From Pseudomonadota bacterium (lineage in GTDB: Bacteria; Pseudomonadota; Alphaproteobacteria; Acetobacterales; Acetobacteraceae): 14,311 nucleotides of DNA. The stretch is taken from positions 1-14,311 of the forward strand of contig JAKBCB010000036.1 in NCBI GenBank assembly GCA_021808185.1, given 5' to 3'. The stretch's first letter is position 1. The number at the start of each line of letters is the position of its first letter. Positions 1 through 7,450 of this stretch are shown piece after piece. A program made the translations under genes and the position numbers. The notes under the pieces were generated by a model. It had not been told where the DNA came from. It did not search any database and was given only the letters and a program-made list of their open reading frames with translations.

Positions 1-1
1 C

Positions 2-160
2 ATCCACGTGGACGACCGCGTGGTCGCCTGCGACGGCGGGGACGGCGCGCTCGGCCACCCGCGGGTGTTCCTGCGCATCGTCGAACACGACGTGATGTGC
101 CCGTACTGCTCGCGCCTGTACGTGCTCAACGCGGGGGCCGGCCACGATTCCGGGCACTGA
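2..160 (+). CDS. zf-CHCC zinc-finger domain protein, C-terminal part (cut by window edge)
   Basis: The last 52 codons of a small protein are visible; its start lies left of the window. The sequence carries the pattern ACDGG, GHPRVFL and MCPYCSRLYVL, with one Cys, one His and a CxxC pair. That is the Cys-His-Cys-Cys zinc site of the zf-CHCC family, the bacterial relatives of the mitochondrial complex I subunit NDUFS6. These are short cytoplasmic proteins whose bacterial role is poorly defined, so no function is claimed beyond zinc binding. Its stop lies 13 bases before the polA start on the same strand, so the two are probably co-transcribed. Family assignment is confident; function is not. 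Confidence 0.85.
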   Translation: MHVDDRVVACDGGDGALGHPRVFLRIVEHDVMCPYCSRLYVLNAGAGHDSGH

Positions 161-173
161 CGCGGGCGCGCCC

Positions 174-2912
174 TTGCACCTGATCCTGATCGACGGATCG
201 GGCTACATTTTCCGCGCGTTCCACGCCCTGCCGCCGATGACGCGGCCGGACGGGGTGCCGGTGAACGCCGTGTTCGGCTTCACCAACATGCTGGCGCGCC
301 TGCTGAAGGACCATGTCGGCACCCATGTCGCGGTGATCTTCGACGCCGGGCGGCACACGTTCCGCAACCGGCTGTACGAACCCTACAAGGCGCAGCGGCC
401 CGAGCCGCCGGAGGAACTGCGCCCGCAATTCGCCCTGGTGCGCGAGGCGACGGCGGCACTCGGCGTGCCAGCCATCGAGCTGGCGGACTGGGAGGCCGAC
501 GACCTGATCGCCTCCTACGCGCGCGCGGTGGTCGAGGGCGGCGGCAAGGCCACGATTTTTTCCTCCGACAAGGATCTGATGCAACTGATCCGGCCCGGCA
601 TCGGCATGTGGGACCCGATCAAGCAGAAGCCGATCGGGCCGGCCGAGGTCATGGAGAAATTCGGCGTCCCGCCGGACAAGCTGGTCGAGGCGCAGGCGCT
701 GATGGGCGATTCGGTGGACAACGTCCCCGGCGTGCCCGGCATCGGCCCCAAGACGGCGGCGCAGTTGATCGGCGAGTTCGGCGACCTGGAGGCGGTGCTG
801 GCGGCGGCGCCCGCGATGAAACCCTCCAAGCGGCGTGACGCGCTGATCGAGCATGCCGAGGCCGCGCGGATTTCGCGCAAGCTGGTGGAACTGCGCGAGG
901 ACGTGCCGCTGCCCGCCCCGCTGCCCGAGTTGCTGGCGCGCGAGCCGGACCGGGCGCATCTGGCGGCGTGGCTGCTGGCGCAGGGCTTCCGCTCCACGCT
1001 GTCCCGGCTGGGCCTGGACGCGCCGGCGGCGGCCGGGCCGGGCGTGTCCGCGCCGCCGCCAGTGGCCGAGAGCGCGGCGGAAGGCTCGGTGCCGTTCGGC
1101 CCGTACGAGTGCGTGACCACGCTGGAGGCGCTGCGCGCCTGGGTGGCCGAGGCGACGGCGGCGGGCGTGGTCGCGGTCGATACCGAGACCGACGGACTGG
1201 ACGCCCAGCGCGCCGGCATCGTGGGCCTGTCGCTGGCGACCGCCCCCGGCCGCGCCTGCTACGTGCCGCTGCGGCACGAGGGCACGCTGGAAAACGTGAT
1301 CGCGACCCAGATCGCGCCGGACGATGCCATCGCGGCCCTGGCGCCGCTGCTGGCCGATCCGTCGGTGCTGAAGGTGTTCCACAACGCCAAGTTCGATCTG
1401 GCGATCTTCCGCCGCGCCGGGGCGCCGGTGGCGGCCCCCGTGGACGATTCCATGCTGATCTCGTTCGCGCACGAGGCCGGCGCGCATGGGCACGGGATGG
1501 ACGAACTTTCCATCCTGCATCTCGGCCACACGCCGATCAGCTACGATTCCGTGACCGGCACGGGAAAAGCGCGGGTTCCGTTCGGCCAGGTGCCGCTGGA
1601 CCGCGCCACCGCCTATGCCGCCGAGGATGCGGACGTGACGCTGCGGCTGTGGCAGGCGCTGCGGCCACGGCTGCGGGCGGCGCATTCGCTCGCGCTGTAC
1701 GAACAGATCGACCGCCGACTGTCCTATGTGCTGCTCGACATGGAAGCGGAAGGCGTGAAGGTGGACGCGGCCGATCTGCGCGCGATGTCGAAGGACTTCG
1801 CCTCCCGCATGGCGGTGATGGAGGAGGACATCCACAGGCTGGCCGGCGGCGCGTTCAACGTCGCCTCTCCCATGCAACTCGGGGAAGTGCTGTTCGACAA
1901 GATGGGGCTGCCCGGCGGCAAGCGGATGAAAACCGGCGCCTGGGGCACCGATGCGTCCGTCCTCCAGCAGCTTGCCGAGCAGGGCCACGACCTGCCGGCG
2001 CGGGTGCTGGAATGGCGCCAGCTCGCGAAGCTGAAATCGACCTACGCCGATGCGCTGGTCGAGGAGATCAATCCGCACACCCATCGCGTGCACACGAGCT
2101 TCGCGATGGCCATCGCCAGCACCGGGCGGCTGTCCTCGACCGATCCGAACTTGCAGAACATCCCGATCCGCACCGAGGAAGGCAGCCGCATCCGCCGCGC
2201 CTTCATCGCCGAGCCGGGACATCTGCTGGTCAGCGCGGACTATTCGCAGATCGAACTGCGGCTGCTCGCGCATGTCGCCGACATCCCGGCGCTGAAGGCG
2301 AGCTTCGCCGCCGGCGAGGACATCCATGCGCGCACCGCGAGCGAGGTGTTCGGCGTGCCGATGGCCGGCATGGACCCGATGACGCGGCGGCGGGCGAAGG
2401 CGATCAATTTCGGCATCATCTACGGCATCAGCGCCTTCGGCCTCGCGCGGCAGTTGCAGATCGGGCCGGGCGAGGCGCGCGCCTATATCGACGCCTATTT
2501 CACCCGCTATCCCGGCATCCGCACCTACATGGAGCGGACGAAGGAGGAAGCCCGCGTCAACGGATTCGTGCTCAGCCCGCTCGGCCGGCGCTGCTGGATT
2601 CCGGGCATCGGCGACAAGAACCCGGCGCGGCGCGGCTATGCCGAGCGGCAGGCCATCAACGCGCCGTTGCAGGGGGGGGCGGCGGACATCATCAAACGCG
2701 CGATGGTGAAGCTGCCGGCCGCCCTCGCCGCCGCTGGCTTGCGGGCAAAGATGCTTTTGCAGGTGCACGACGAATTGCTGTTCGAAGCGCCGGAGGCCGA
2801 GGCCGATACGGTTTGCACCGTCGCGCGCGAGGTGATGGAGGCGGCGGCGACGCTGTCCGTGCCGCTGGTGGTGGAGACGGGACGGGGCCGCAACTGGGCG
2901 GAAGCGCACTGA
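174..2912 (+). CDS. polA: DNA polymerase I (5'-nuclease, 3'-5' exonuclease, polymerase)
   Basis: The 912-residue protein has the full three-domain plan of bacterial DNA polymerase I, which removes primers, fills Okazaki gaps and repairs DNA. The 5'-nuclease domain (about 1-290) shows IDGSG (D7), EADDL near 107-111, SSDKDL and VDNVPGVPGIGPKTA. The proofreading domain (about 310-490) keeps DTE at 336-338, HNAKFDL and the YAAEDAD motif, so it looks active. The polymerase domain has motif A SADYSQIE (D689), motif B RRRAKAINFGIIYG (K742) and motif C QVHDELLFE (D866). The start is a TTG: no ATG or GTG lies upstream in frame before the preceding gene, and a later start would lose the catalytic IDGSG strand. 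An eight-G run at 2672-2679 encodes the conserved QGGAADI region. Confidence 0.97.
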   Translation: MHLILIDGSGYIFRAFHALPPMTRPDGVPVNAVFGFTNMLARLLKDHVGTHVAVIFDAGRHTFRNRLYEPYKAQRPEPPEELRPQFALVREATAALGVPAIELADWEADDLIASYARAVVEGGGKATIFSSDKDLMQLIRPGIGMWDPIKQKPIGPAEVMEKFGVPPDKLVEAQALMGDSVDNVPGVPGIGPKTAAQLIGEFGDLEAVLAAAPAMKPSKRRDALIEHAEAARISRKLVELREDVPLPAPLPELLAREPDRAHLAAWLLAQGFRSTLSRLGLDAPAAAGPGVSAPPPVAESAAEGSVPFGPYECVTTLEALRAWVAEATAAGVVAVDTETDGLDAQRAGIVGLSLATAPGRACYVPLRHEGTLENVIATQIAPDDAIAALAPLLADPSVLKVFHNAKFDLAIFRRAGAPVAAPVDDSMLISFAHEAGAHGHGMDELSILHLGHTPISYDSVTGTGKARVPFGQVPLDRATAYAAEDADVTLRLWQALRPRLRAAHSLALYEQIDRRLSYVLLDMEAEGVKVDAADLRAMSKDFASRMAVMEEDIHRLAGGAFNVASPMQLGEVLFDKMGLPGGKRMKTGAWGTDASVLQQLAEQGHDLPARVLEWRQLAKLKSTYADALVEEINPHTHRVHTSFAMAIASTGRLSSTDPNLQNIPIRTEEGSRIRRAFIAEPGHLLVSADYSQIELRLLAHVADIPALKASFAAGEDIHARTASEVFGVPMAGMDPMTRRRAKAINFGIIYGISAFGLARQLQIGPGEARAYIDAYFTRYPGIRTYMERTKEEARVNGFVLSPLGRRCWIPGIGDKNPARRGYAERQAINAPLQGGAADIIKRAMVKLPAALAAAGLRAKMLLQVHDELLFEAPEAEADTVCTVAREVMEAAATLSVPLVVETGRGRNWAEAH

Positions 2913-2941
2913 GCGAAATCGCGCCGCCGCCGCGGCGATCG

Positions 2942-3406
2942 TTGCGCGATCTGGGCTGGCGAACGGCGTACCGCGTTGGGTTTCCGCTTGCCAAGCTCTG
3001 GTGGCGGCTGCGGCGGCGGCCGCATGAGGGGGCGCTGGTCGCGGTGCATGTCGGGCCGGCGCTGCTGTTGCTGCGTTCCTCATACCGGCGAGCATGGAAT
3101 TTTCCGGGCGGCGGCGTGGGGCGCGGCGAGACGCCGGAGGCGGCGGCCCGGCGGGAACTGGCGGAGGAAACCGGCATCCTCGCGCGGGTGTTGGAACCGG
3201 CGGGCGAGGCCAGCGGCATCTGGGACGGGCGGCCCGACCGCGTGCATTTTTTTGTGCTTAGCCTGCGGGAGCTACCGGCGTTGTGTCTGGACAACCGCGA
3301 GATCGTGGGCGCGCGGCTGGTGCCGCTCGACGAGGTCGCCGGGCTTACGCTGACCGGGCCGGTGGCCGCGTATCTGCGGACGCGCGCGCCTACGCGGGCG
3401 GCGTGA
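2942..3406 (+). CDS. Nudix hydrolase
   Basis: A complete Nudix box, G-x5-E-x7-REL-x-EE-x-GI, spans residues 57-79 (PGGGVGRGE followed by RRELAEETGI). These residues bind the divalent metal and cleave nucleoside diphosphates linked to another group; the substrate cannot be read from the sequence. The N-terminal part (AYRVGFPLAKLWWRLRRRP) is basic and aromatic, followed by the first Nudix strand ALVAVHVG. The start is uncertain: no ATG or GTG occurs in frame near the beginning, and TTG at 2942 gives 154 residues, usual for a single-domain Nudix protein. A CTG at 2909 overlapping the polA stop is an alternative. It follows polA by 29 bases and probably shares its transcript. Its 3' end overlaps the convergent sulfotransferase gene by 17 bases. 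Confidence 0.88.
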   Translation: MRDLGWRTAYRVGFPLAKLWWRLRRRPHEGALVAVHVGPALLLLRSSYRRAWNFPGGGVGRGETPEAAARRELAEETGILARVLEPAGEASGIWDGRPDRVHFFVLSLRELPALCLDNREIVGARLVPLDEVAGLTLTGPVAAYLRTRAPTRAA

Positions 3407-4151
3407 CGGCCGCGCCGGCCCGGCCGAGCGGATAGAAATTCGCCGCCATCCAGTCGCCGAGCCGCGCCTCGATCTCGCGCACCTGCTCGGCTGTCAGCGT
3501 GCGCTTCCAGCGGCCGACCTCGCCGCTGCGGCCGGCGTGGTGGGTGTGCCAGTGCGTGGTCGGGTCCAGCATGTCGCCGGTCGGGCGGTGTACCAGCACG
3601 CCGGGCTGGCGGGGCAGCTCGGCGATGAAGCGTTCCACCTCGCGCCGCCGTGTCGCGGCGAAGATGCGGGTGCGCTCGGTGGTCCGTAGCAGGCCGCCCA
3701 TGCGGTCCGCCAGCCGGTCGAGCGTCGCCTTGTCGTCCACGAAGCCGGTTTCGTAGCGCAGCCGCAGGGCGCGCGCGTCGGTCTGGTGGCGGGCGCATTG
3801 GCGGGCGGATTTCTCCGCCAGATCCAGCGCTTTCGCGAAATCCCAGTGCTGGTGTTCGAGCCCGGAGGCCACCACGTCCAGCGGGTCGCGGATCGAGACC
3901 ACGATCAGGTTCGCGGCGGCGGACAGCCTGGCCTCGGCGGCGGCGTCGGTCTCGTGCGACTTCACGAAGATCAGCGCGCCCCCGTGCGCGAGGTCGCCGA
4001 CATCGGCCTCGCGGGCGACGAAGCGGCTGGCGCGCGGCAGGTCCGGCGCCATCGCCTCGGCCAGCTTGAGCATCGCGTTGAACGCCCAGGTCGAGCCGCT
4101 GGCATACATGCCCAGGCCCCAGACCACGCCGCCATCCCGAACCAGTCGCAT
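3390..4151 (-). CDS. PAPS-dependent sulfotransferase (Sulfotransfer_1-like)
   Basis: A 253-residue cytoplasmic-type sulfotransferase, expected to move a sulfo group from PAPS to a hydroxyl or amine acceptor. The 5'-phosphosulfate loop is GMYASGSTW (15-22), the likely catalytic base is H66 in VKSHE (matching KTHLP of SULT enzymes), and the 3'-phosphate site is RDPLDVVAS with R88 and S96 at the canonical spacing of eight. A C-terminal RSGEVGRWKRTLT matches the RKGxxGDWK motif. The loop lysine found in many family members (PKSGTTW) is alanine here. The acceptor is unknown; the divergent GT61 glycosyltransferase gene suggests a glycan. The ATG is preceded by GGGAG at a spacing of seven bases, which fixes the start. 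The gene reads away from the GT61 gene across a 162-base shared upstream region. Confidence 0.85.
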   Translation of the reverse strand: MRLVRDGGVVWGLGMYASGSTWAFNAMLKLAEAMAPDLPRASRFVAREADVGDLAHGGALIFVKSHETDAAAEARLSAAANLIVVSIRDPLDVVASGLEHQHWDFAKALDLAEKSARQCARHQTDARALRLRYETGFVDDKATLDRLADRMGGLLRTTERTRIFAATRRREVERFIAELPRQPGVLVHRPTGDMLDPTTHWHTHHAGRSGEVGRWKRTLTAEQVREIEARLGDWMAANFYPLGRAGAAVTPPA

Positions 4152-4179
4152 CCGCCGTCTCCCACGCCCGCGCCGCCAC

Positions 4180-4208
4180 AGGTCAGCCGATGGGTGGCGG
4201 ACAGGCAA
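4180..4208 (-). promoter_or_regulatory. Candidate promoter of the sulfotransferase gene (weak)
   Basis: Read on the minus strand, TTGCCTG (4208-4202), a 14-base spacer and GCTGACCT (4187-4180) have the geometry of the alphaproteobacterial housekeeping consensus TTGaCgS / GCtANAWC, although the -10 part matches poorly. Transcription would begin about 20 bases before the ATG at 4151. It lies back to back with the stronger GT61 promoter candidate. Confidence 0.25.
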
Positions 4209-4225
4209 GCCCGCGTGGCCCGAAC

Positions 4226-4254
4226 TTGGCGCCGCCGCCGCGCGCCGGTAGAAC
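4226..4254 (+). promoter_or_regulatory. Candidate housekeeping promoter of the GT61-aconitase X unit
   Basis: TTGGCGC (4226-4232) and GGTAGAAC (4247-4254) are separated by 14 bases. They match TTGaCgS at six of seven positions and GCtANAWC at seven of eight, the best such site seen in the window. The predicted transcript would start near 4261, about 50 bases before the ATG at 4314. High GC makes chance matches to the -35 part easy, but the -10 part is informative in this composition. Confidence 0.5.
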
Positions 4255-4313
4255 CGGGGTCCGCCGTTGCCATCCCGCATCGGCCTGCCCCGAACGGGAA
4301 GCCGCCGCCCGCC

Positions 4314-6209
4314 ATGTCCTCCGCGACCGCCGCGCCGCCCGAGACAGACGCCCCCGACCGGCTCGTGGCGCTGGTGGCGGACACGGTGGCGGACCCGCGC
4401 CCGCCCGCGCGCCTGCTGGCGCGGCTCCAGGCGCTGGACGCGGCGGCGGACGCGGGTTCGGCGGCGCTCGGTGTCGCGCTGTTCGAAAGCATCCATTACC
4501 GGCTGCCGATGTTCGCGGACGACGAGGTGCCGCTGGTGGCAAGCCGGCTGTACGGGCGCGCCGGGGATCCGGGCGTGGCGCTGCTGCTGGCGGGGCTTGC
4601 GGTGCAGTTGCGGCCGGGCCACGGGCCGGCGCTGGCCGCGCTGCACGCCCTGCAAGCCGCGCTCCCCGCCCCGCCGCCGCCGAGCCCGGAGATCGCCGCA
4701 CGGATCGAGACCATCGCCGCCCACCCCGAGCCGGGGGCGCTATTGCTGCTGGCGCTGGAGGCGCTGGACACCGAGGCGGGGCGGCTGCCCAGCGTCGCGC
4801 TGTTCGAGGCGGTCTGGCCGCGCGTGCCGCCGATGACGGAATTCTGGGTCTATCACCGCATGGCGCAGGTGTACGCCAAGGTGGGCCGCGACGATGCGGC
4901 CGCGCTGCTCGCGGCGCTCGCGATCCAGATGGAGCCGTTCGACCCTGCTTCGGACATGCCGTTCCGGGTGTTGCTACGGCATTTCCGCGTCACCGGGCGA
5001 GCGCGCGACGCCGCCGAGCTGTGCCTGCGCCGGCTGTCGCTGTGTCCGGAGCTGCCGCTGCTGCCGGCGGAGGAGCTGGCGGCGTTGCGCGCCGAGGCCG
5101 GCCCTTTGTTCCTCTCGCCCCATGCCGCCGGGCGGCGCGACCATGCGTTGATTGCGCCGGAGGACAGGCCGCCGCGCCCGTGGCGCGACTTCGGGGCGGG
5201 CGTGCCGCTGTGCCTGCACGACATGCAAGGCCCGATGCGCCGCGACCCGATCGGCATAGCCGAACTGCACGACGCCGAGGTGTGGATCGAGTCCGGCGGG
5301 GTCGCGGTGTTCGGGCCGGACGGCGCGCCGCATACCGACCTTTCGGTGCGTTGCTTCCCGCCGCTGTTGCGCCGGCGGATGATGGCCGAGGCGGACGGGC
5401 CGAACCCGCCCGAACCGGTGGATACCGAGGAGGCGGTGCTCATCAGCGATCTCTGGCCCGGTCCGAACCTGTGCCATTTCCTGCTCGACCACATCACCAG
5501 GCTGGAGCTTTACCGCCGCGCCGGGGTGGACGTGGCCACCGCGACCGTGATCGGCCCCGAACTGCGCGACGCGTTCCAGCGCGTCACCGCGGCGCGGATG
5601 GGCGTGCGGAGCTACCTGCCGGTGACGCGGCGGACGCGGCTGCGCGTGGGGCGGCTATGGGTCAGTTCCAACTGCCACAAAGTGTGCCACCCGGCGCATT
5701 GGGGGGCGGAGTGGGCGCTGCGCGCGGTGCGCGCGCCGTTCGACCTCGCCCCCCGCCGCCCCCCGCGCCGGCTGCTGATCTCGCGGCGGGACTCGCCGTT
5801 CCGGCGCATCCGCAACGAGGCACAACTGGCCGACCTGCTGGAACCGCTCGGCTTCGAAGTGATCGTGCCGGGCGATCTGAGCTTCGAGGAGCAGATCGCC
5901 ACCTTCCGCGACGCGACGCATGTCATCTCGCCGCACGGGGCGGGGCTGACCAACATCCTGTGGTGCGCGCCGGGGACGCATGTGCTGGAAGTGTTCCATC
6001 CGCACTACGGCACCTGGGCATATGCGATGCTGAAGGACGTGCTGGAGCTGAACTACGCGACCCTCGTGGCGCGCGACGCCGAGTCCGCCTCGCCCGCGTT
6101 CAACGACCCGAACCTGCCGCGCGAACTGCGCGTGGCCCATGCCGGGCGGGATATGTGGGTGGACCCGGACGAACTGGAACGCTGGTTGATCGAGAGCGGG
6201 GTATGGTGA
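4314..6209 (+). CDS. GT61/DUF563-type glycosyltransferase with TPR-like N-terminal repeats
   Basis: The C-terminal half (about 370-631) is a glycosyltransferase family 61 (DUF563) domain: LISDLWPGPNLCHFLLDH, then LLISRRDSPFRRIRNE, then the hallmark ISPHGAGLTNILWCAPG (538-554) and VLEVFHP. The family transfers sugars such as xylose or GlcNAc in eukaryotes; bacterial members occur in polysaccharide loci, but this donor and acceptor are unknown. The N-terminal half holds a helical duplication: VALFESIHYRLP at residue 54 and VALFEAVWPRVP at 161, each followed by a TPR-like helix pair (SRLYGRAGDPGVALLLAGLA and AQVYAKVGRDDAAALLAALA), plus a third shorter unit near 220. No signal peptide or membrane segment is evident. 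ATG 4314 is the only good start near the N-terminus, though its ribosome site is weak. The stop overlaps the next start by seven bases. Confidence 0.87.
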   Translation: MSSATAAPPETDAPDRLVALVADTVADPRPPARLLARLQALDAAADAGSAALGVALFESIHYRLPMFADDEVPLVASRLYGRAGDPGVALLLAGLAVQLRPGHGPALAALHALQAALPAPPPPSPEIAARIETIAAHPEPGALLLLALEALDTEAGRLPSVALFEAVWPRVPPMTEFWVYHRMAQVYAKVGRDDAAALLAALAIQMEPFDPASDMPFRVLLRHFRVTGRARDAAELCLRRLSLCPELPLLPAEELAALRAEAGPLFLSPHAAGRRDHALIAPEDRPPRPWRDFGAGVPLCLHDMQGPMRRDPIGIAELHDAEVWIESGGVAVFGPDGAPHTDLSVRCFPPLLRRRMMAEADGPNPPEPVDTEEAVLISDLWPGPNLCHFLLDHITRLELYRRAGVDVATATVIGPELRDAFQRVTAARMGVRSYLPVTRRTRLRVGRLWVSSNCHKVCHPAHWGAEWALRAVRAPFDLAPRRPPRRLLISRRDSPFRRIRNEAQLADLLEPLGFEVIVPGDLSFEEQIATFRDATHVISPHGAGLTNILWCAPGTHVLEVFHPHYGTWAYAMLKDVLELNYATLVARDAESASPAFNDPNLPRELRVAHAGRDMWVDPDELERWLIESGVW

Positions 6210-7450
6210 ACCTGACCGACGAGGAGAGCGCCATCGCCGCCGGGCGGGATGGCGAGGGGGCTGCGGTGGCGCTGCGGCTGGTGGCCGAGTCCGGCCGGCT
6301 GCTGGGGGCGGACCGGCTGGTGCCGGTGGCCTCGGCGCATATCGACGGCTGCCTGTATCATGGCGATTCCGGCACCGAGTTCGCCGAGTTCCTGGTCGCC
6401 AAGGGTGCCCGCGCGCGGGTGCCGGCGACGCTGAACGTGGGCGCGCTCGATCTGCTGCGGCCGGGCAATGTGCGGCTGGCGGGCGCGCGGCGGGAGATGG
6501 CGTTGCGGCTGATGCGCGCCTACGAGGCGCTCGGCTGCCGCACCACCTGGACCTGCGCGCCATATCAGGCGGGGCACCGGCCGGCGTTGGGCAGCGACGT
6601 GGCGTGGGGCGAATCCAACGCCGTGGTGTTCTGCAATTCCGTCCTTGGCGCGCGCACCAACCGCTACGGCGACTTCCTCGACATCGCGTGCGCCATCGCC
6701 GGGCGGGCGCCGCGCTACGGGCTGCACCTGCCGGAGAACCGGCGGGCGAGCGTGCTGGTGGACACGTCCGGGATTTCGGAGGCGTTGAAGGGCAAGGAAG
6801 CGTTCTGGCCGGTGCTGGGCGCGTGGCTCGGCCGCACGGTGGGCGAAGCGGTCGCGGTGATCGACGGGATCGCCGCGCACGCCAGCGAGGACCGGCTGAA
6901 GGCGCTGGGGGCTGCCGCCGCCTCCACCGGCGCGGTCGCGCTGTTCCACATCGCGGGTGCGACGCCGGAGGCGCCGGATGCCGCCGCGATCCTGGCCGAG
7001 CCGCACACCCGGATCGCGCTGACGCCGGAGGCGGTGCGGGAGGCGCGGAGTCTGCTGTCCACCGCGACCGGCGATGCGGTGGATGCGGTCGCGGTCGGCA
7101 GCCCGCATTTTTCCGCCGGCGAGGTGGCCGACCTGCTGCGCCTGCTGGCCGGGCGGCGGGTGCGGGTGCCGATCTATCTCAACACCAGCCGCCATGTGTT
7201 GGGCCGGCTGGAACGCGAGGGACGGCTTGCCCCGCTGAGCGAGGCGGGCGTGGTGCCGATTGTGGATACCTGCGTCGTGGTCACGCCGATCCTGCCGGCG
7301 GGCGGGGGGGTGCTGATGACGAATTCGGGAAAATTCGCGTTCTACGCGCCGGGCAACACCGGCTACGGCGTGCTGTTCGGCAGCCTCGCGGACTGCGTGG
7401 AAAGTGCCGTCGCAGGCCGGCTGGTGCGCGACGAGGCGGGCTGGCAATGA
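6203..7450 (+). CDS. Aconitase X catalytic (large) subunit, DUF521
   Basis: The 415-residue protein matches the DUF521 catalytic part of aconitase X: ASAHIDGCLYHGDSGTEFAEF, VPATLNVGALDLL, NSVLGARTNRYGDFLDI and YGLHLPENR. Family members are iron-sulfur dehydratases; known ones dehydrate cis-3-hydroxy-L-proline (bacteria) or phosphomevalonate (archaea). Three cysteines sit in conserved places and are the likely cluster ligands: C118 (WTCAPYQ), C144 (FCNSVLG) and C357 (DTCVVV). No hydroxyproline epimerase, reductase, transporter or mevalonate gene lies nearby, so the substrate is open. The ATG overlaps the end of the GT61 gene (6203-6209), and its stop forms an ATGA overlap with the small-subunit gene, so all three are probably translationally coupled. 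Confidence 0.88.
   Translation: MVNLTDEESAIAAGRDGEGAAVALRLVAESGRLLGADRLVPVASAHIDGCLYHGDSGTEFAEFLVAKGARARVPATLNVGALDLLRPGNVRLAGARREMALRLMRAYEALGCRTTWTCAPYQAGHRPALGSDVAWGESNAVVFCNSVLGARTNRYGDFLDIACAIAGRAPRYGLHLPENRRASVLVDTSGISEALKGKEAFWPVLGAWLGRTVGEAVAVIDGIAAHASEDRLKALGAAAASTGAVALFHIAGATPEAPDAAAILAEPHTRIALTPEAVREARSLLSTATGDAVDAVAVGSPHFSAGEVADLLRLLAGRRVRVPIYLNTSRHVLGRLEREGRLAPLSEAGVVPIVDTCVVVTPILPAGGGVLMTNSGKFAFYAPGNTGYGVLFGSLADCVESAVAGRLVRDEAGWQ

Noticed and set aside
126..3095. A 989-codon open frame on the minus strand across polA
   Set aside because: It is arginine-, histidine- and glycine-rich without any recognisable motif and lies opposite an intact polA; long antisense frames are expected in DNA of this GC content.
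3786..4313. Upstream extension of the GT61 frame to 3786
   Set aside because: It would run opposite the intact sulfotransferase gene and through the shared upstream region with its promoter-like site; the extra residues show no family features.
6053..7447. A 464-codon minus-strand open frame opposite the aconitase X large-subunit gene
   Set aside because: Its composition is that of an antisense shadow, and the plus strand carries a clear DUF521 protein over the same bases.
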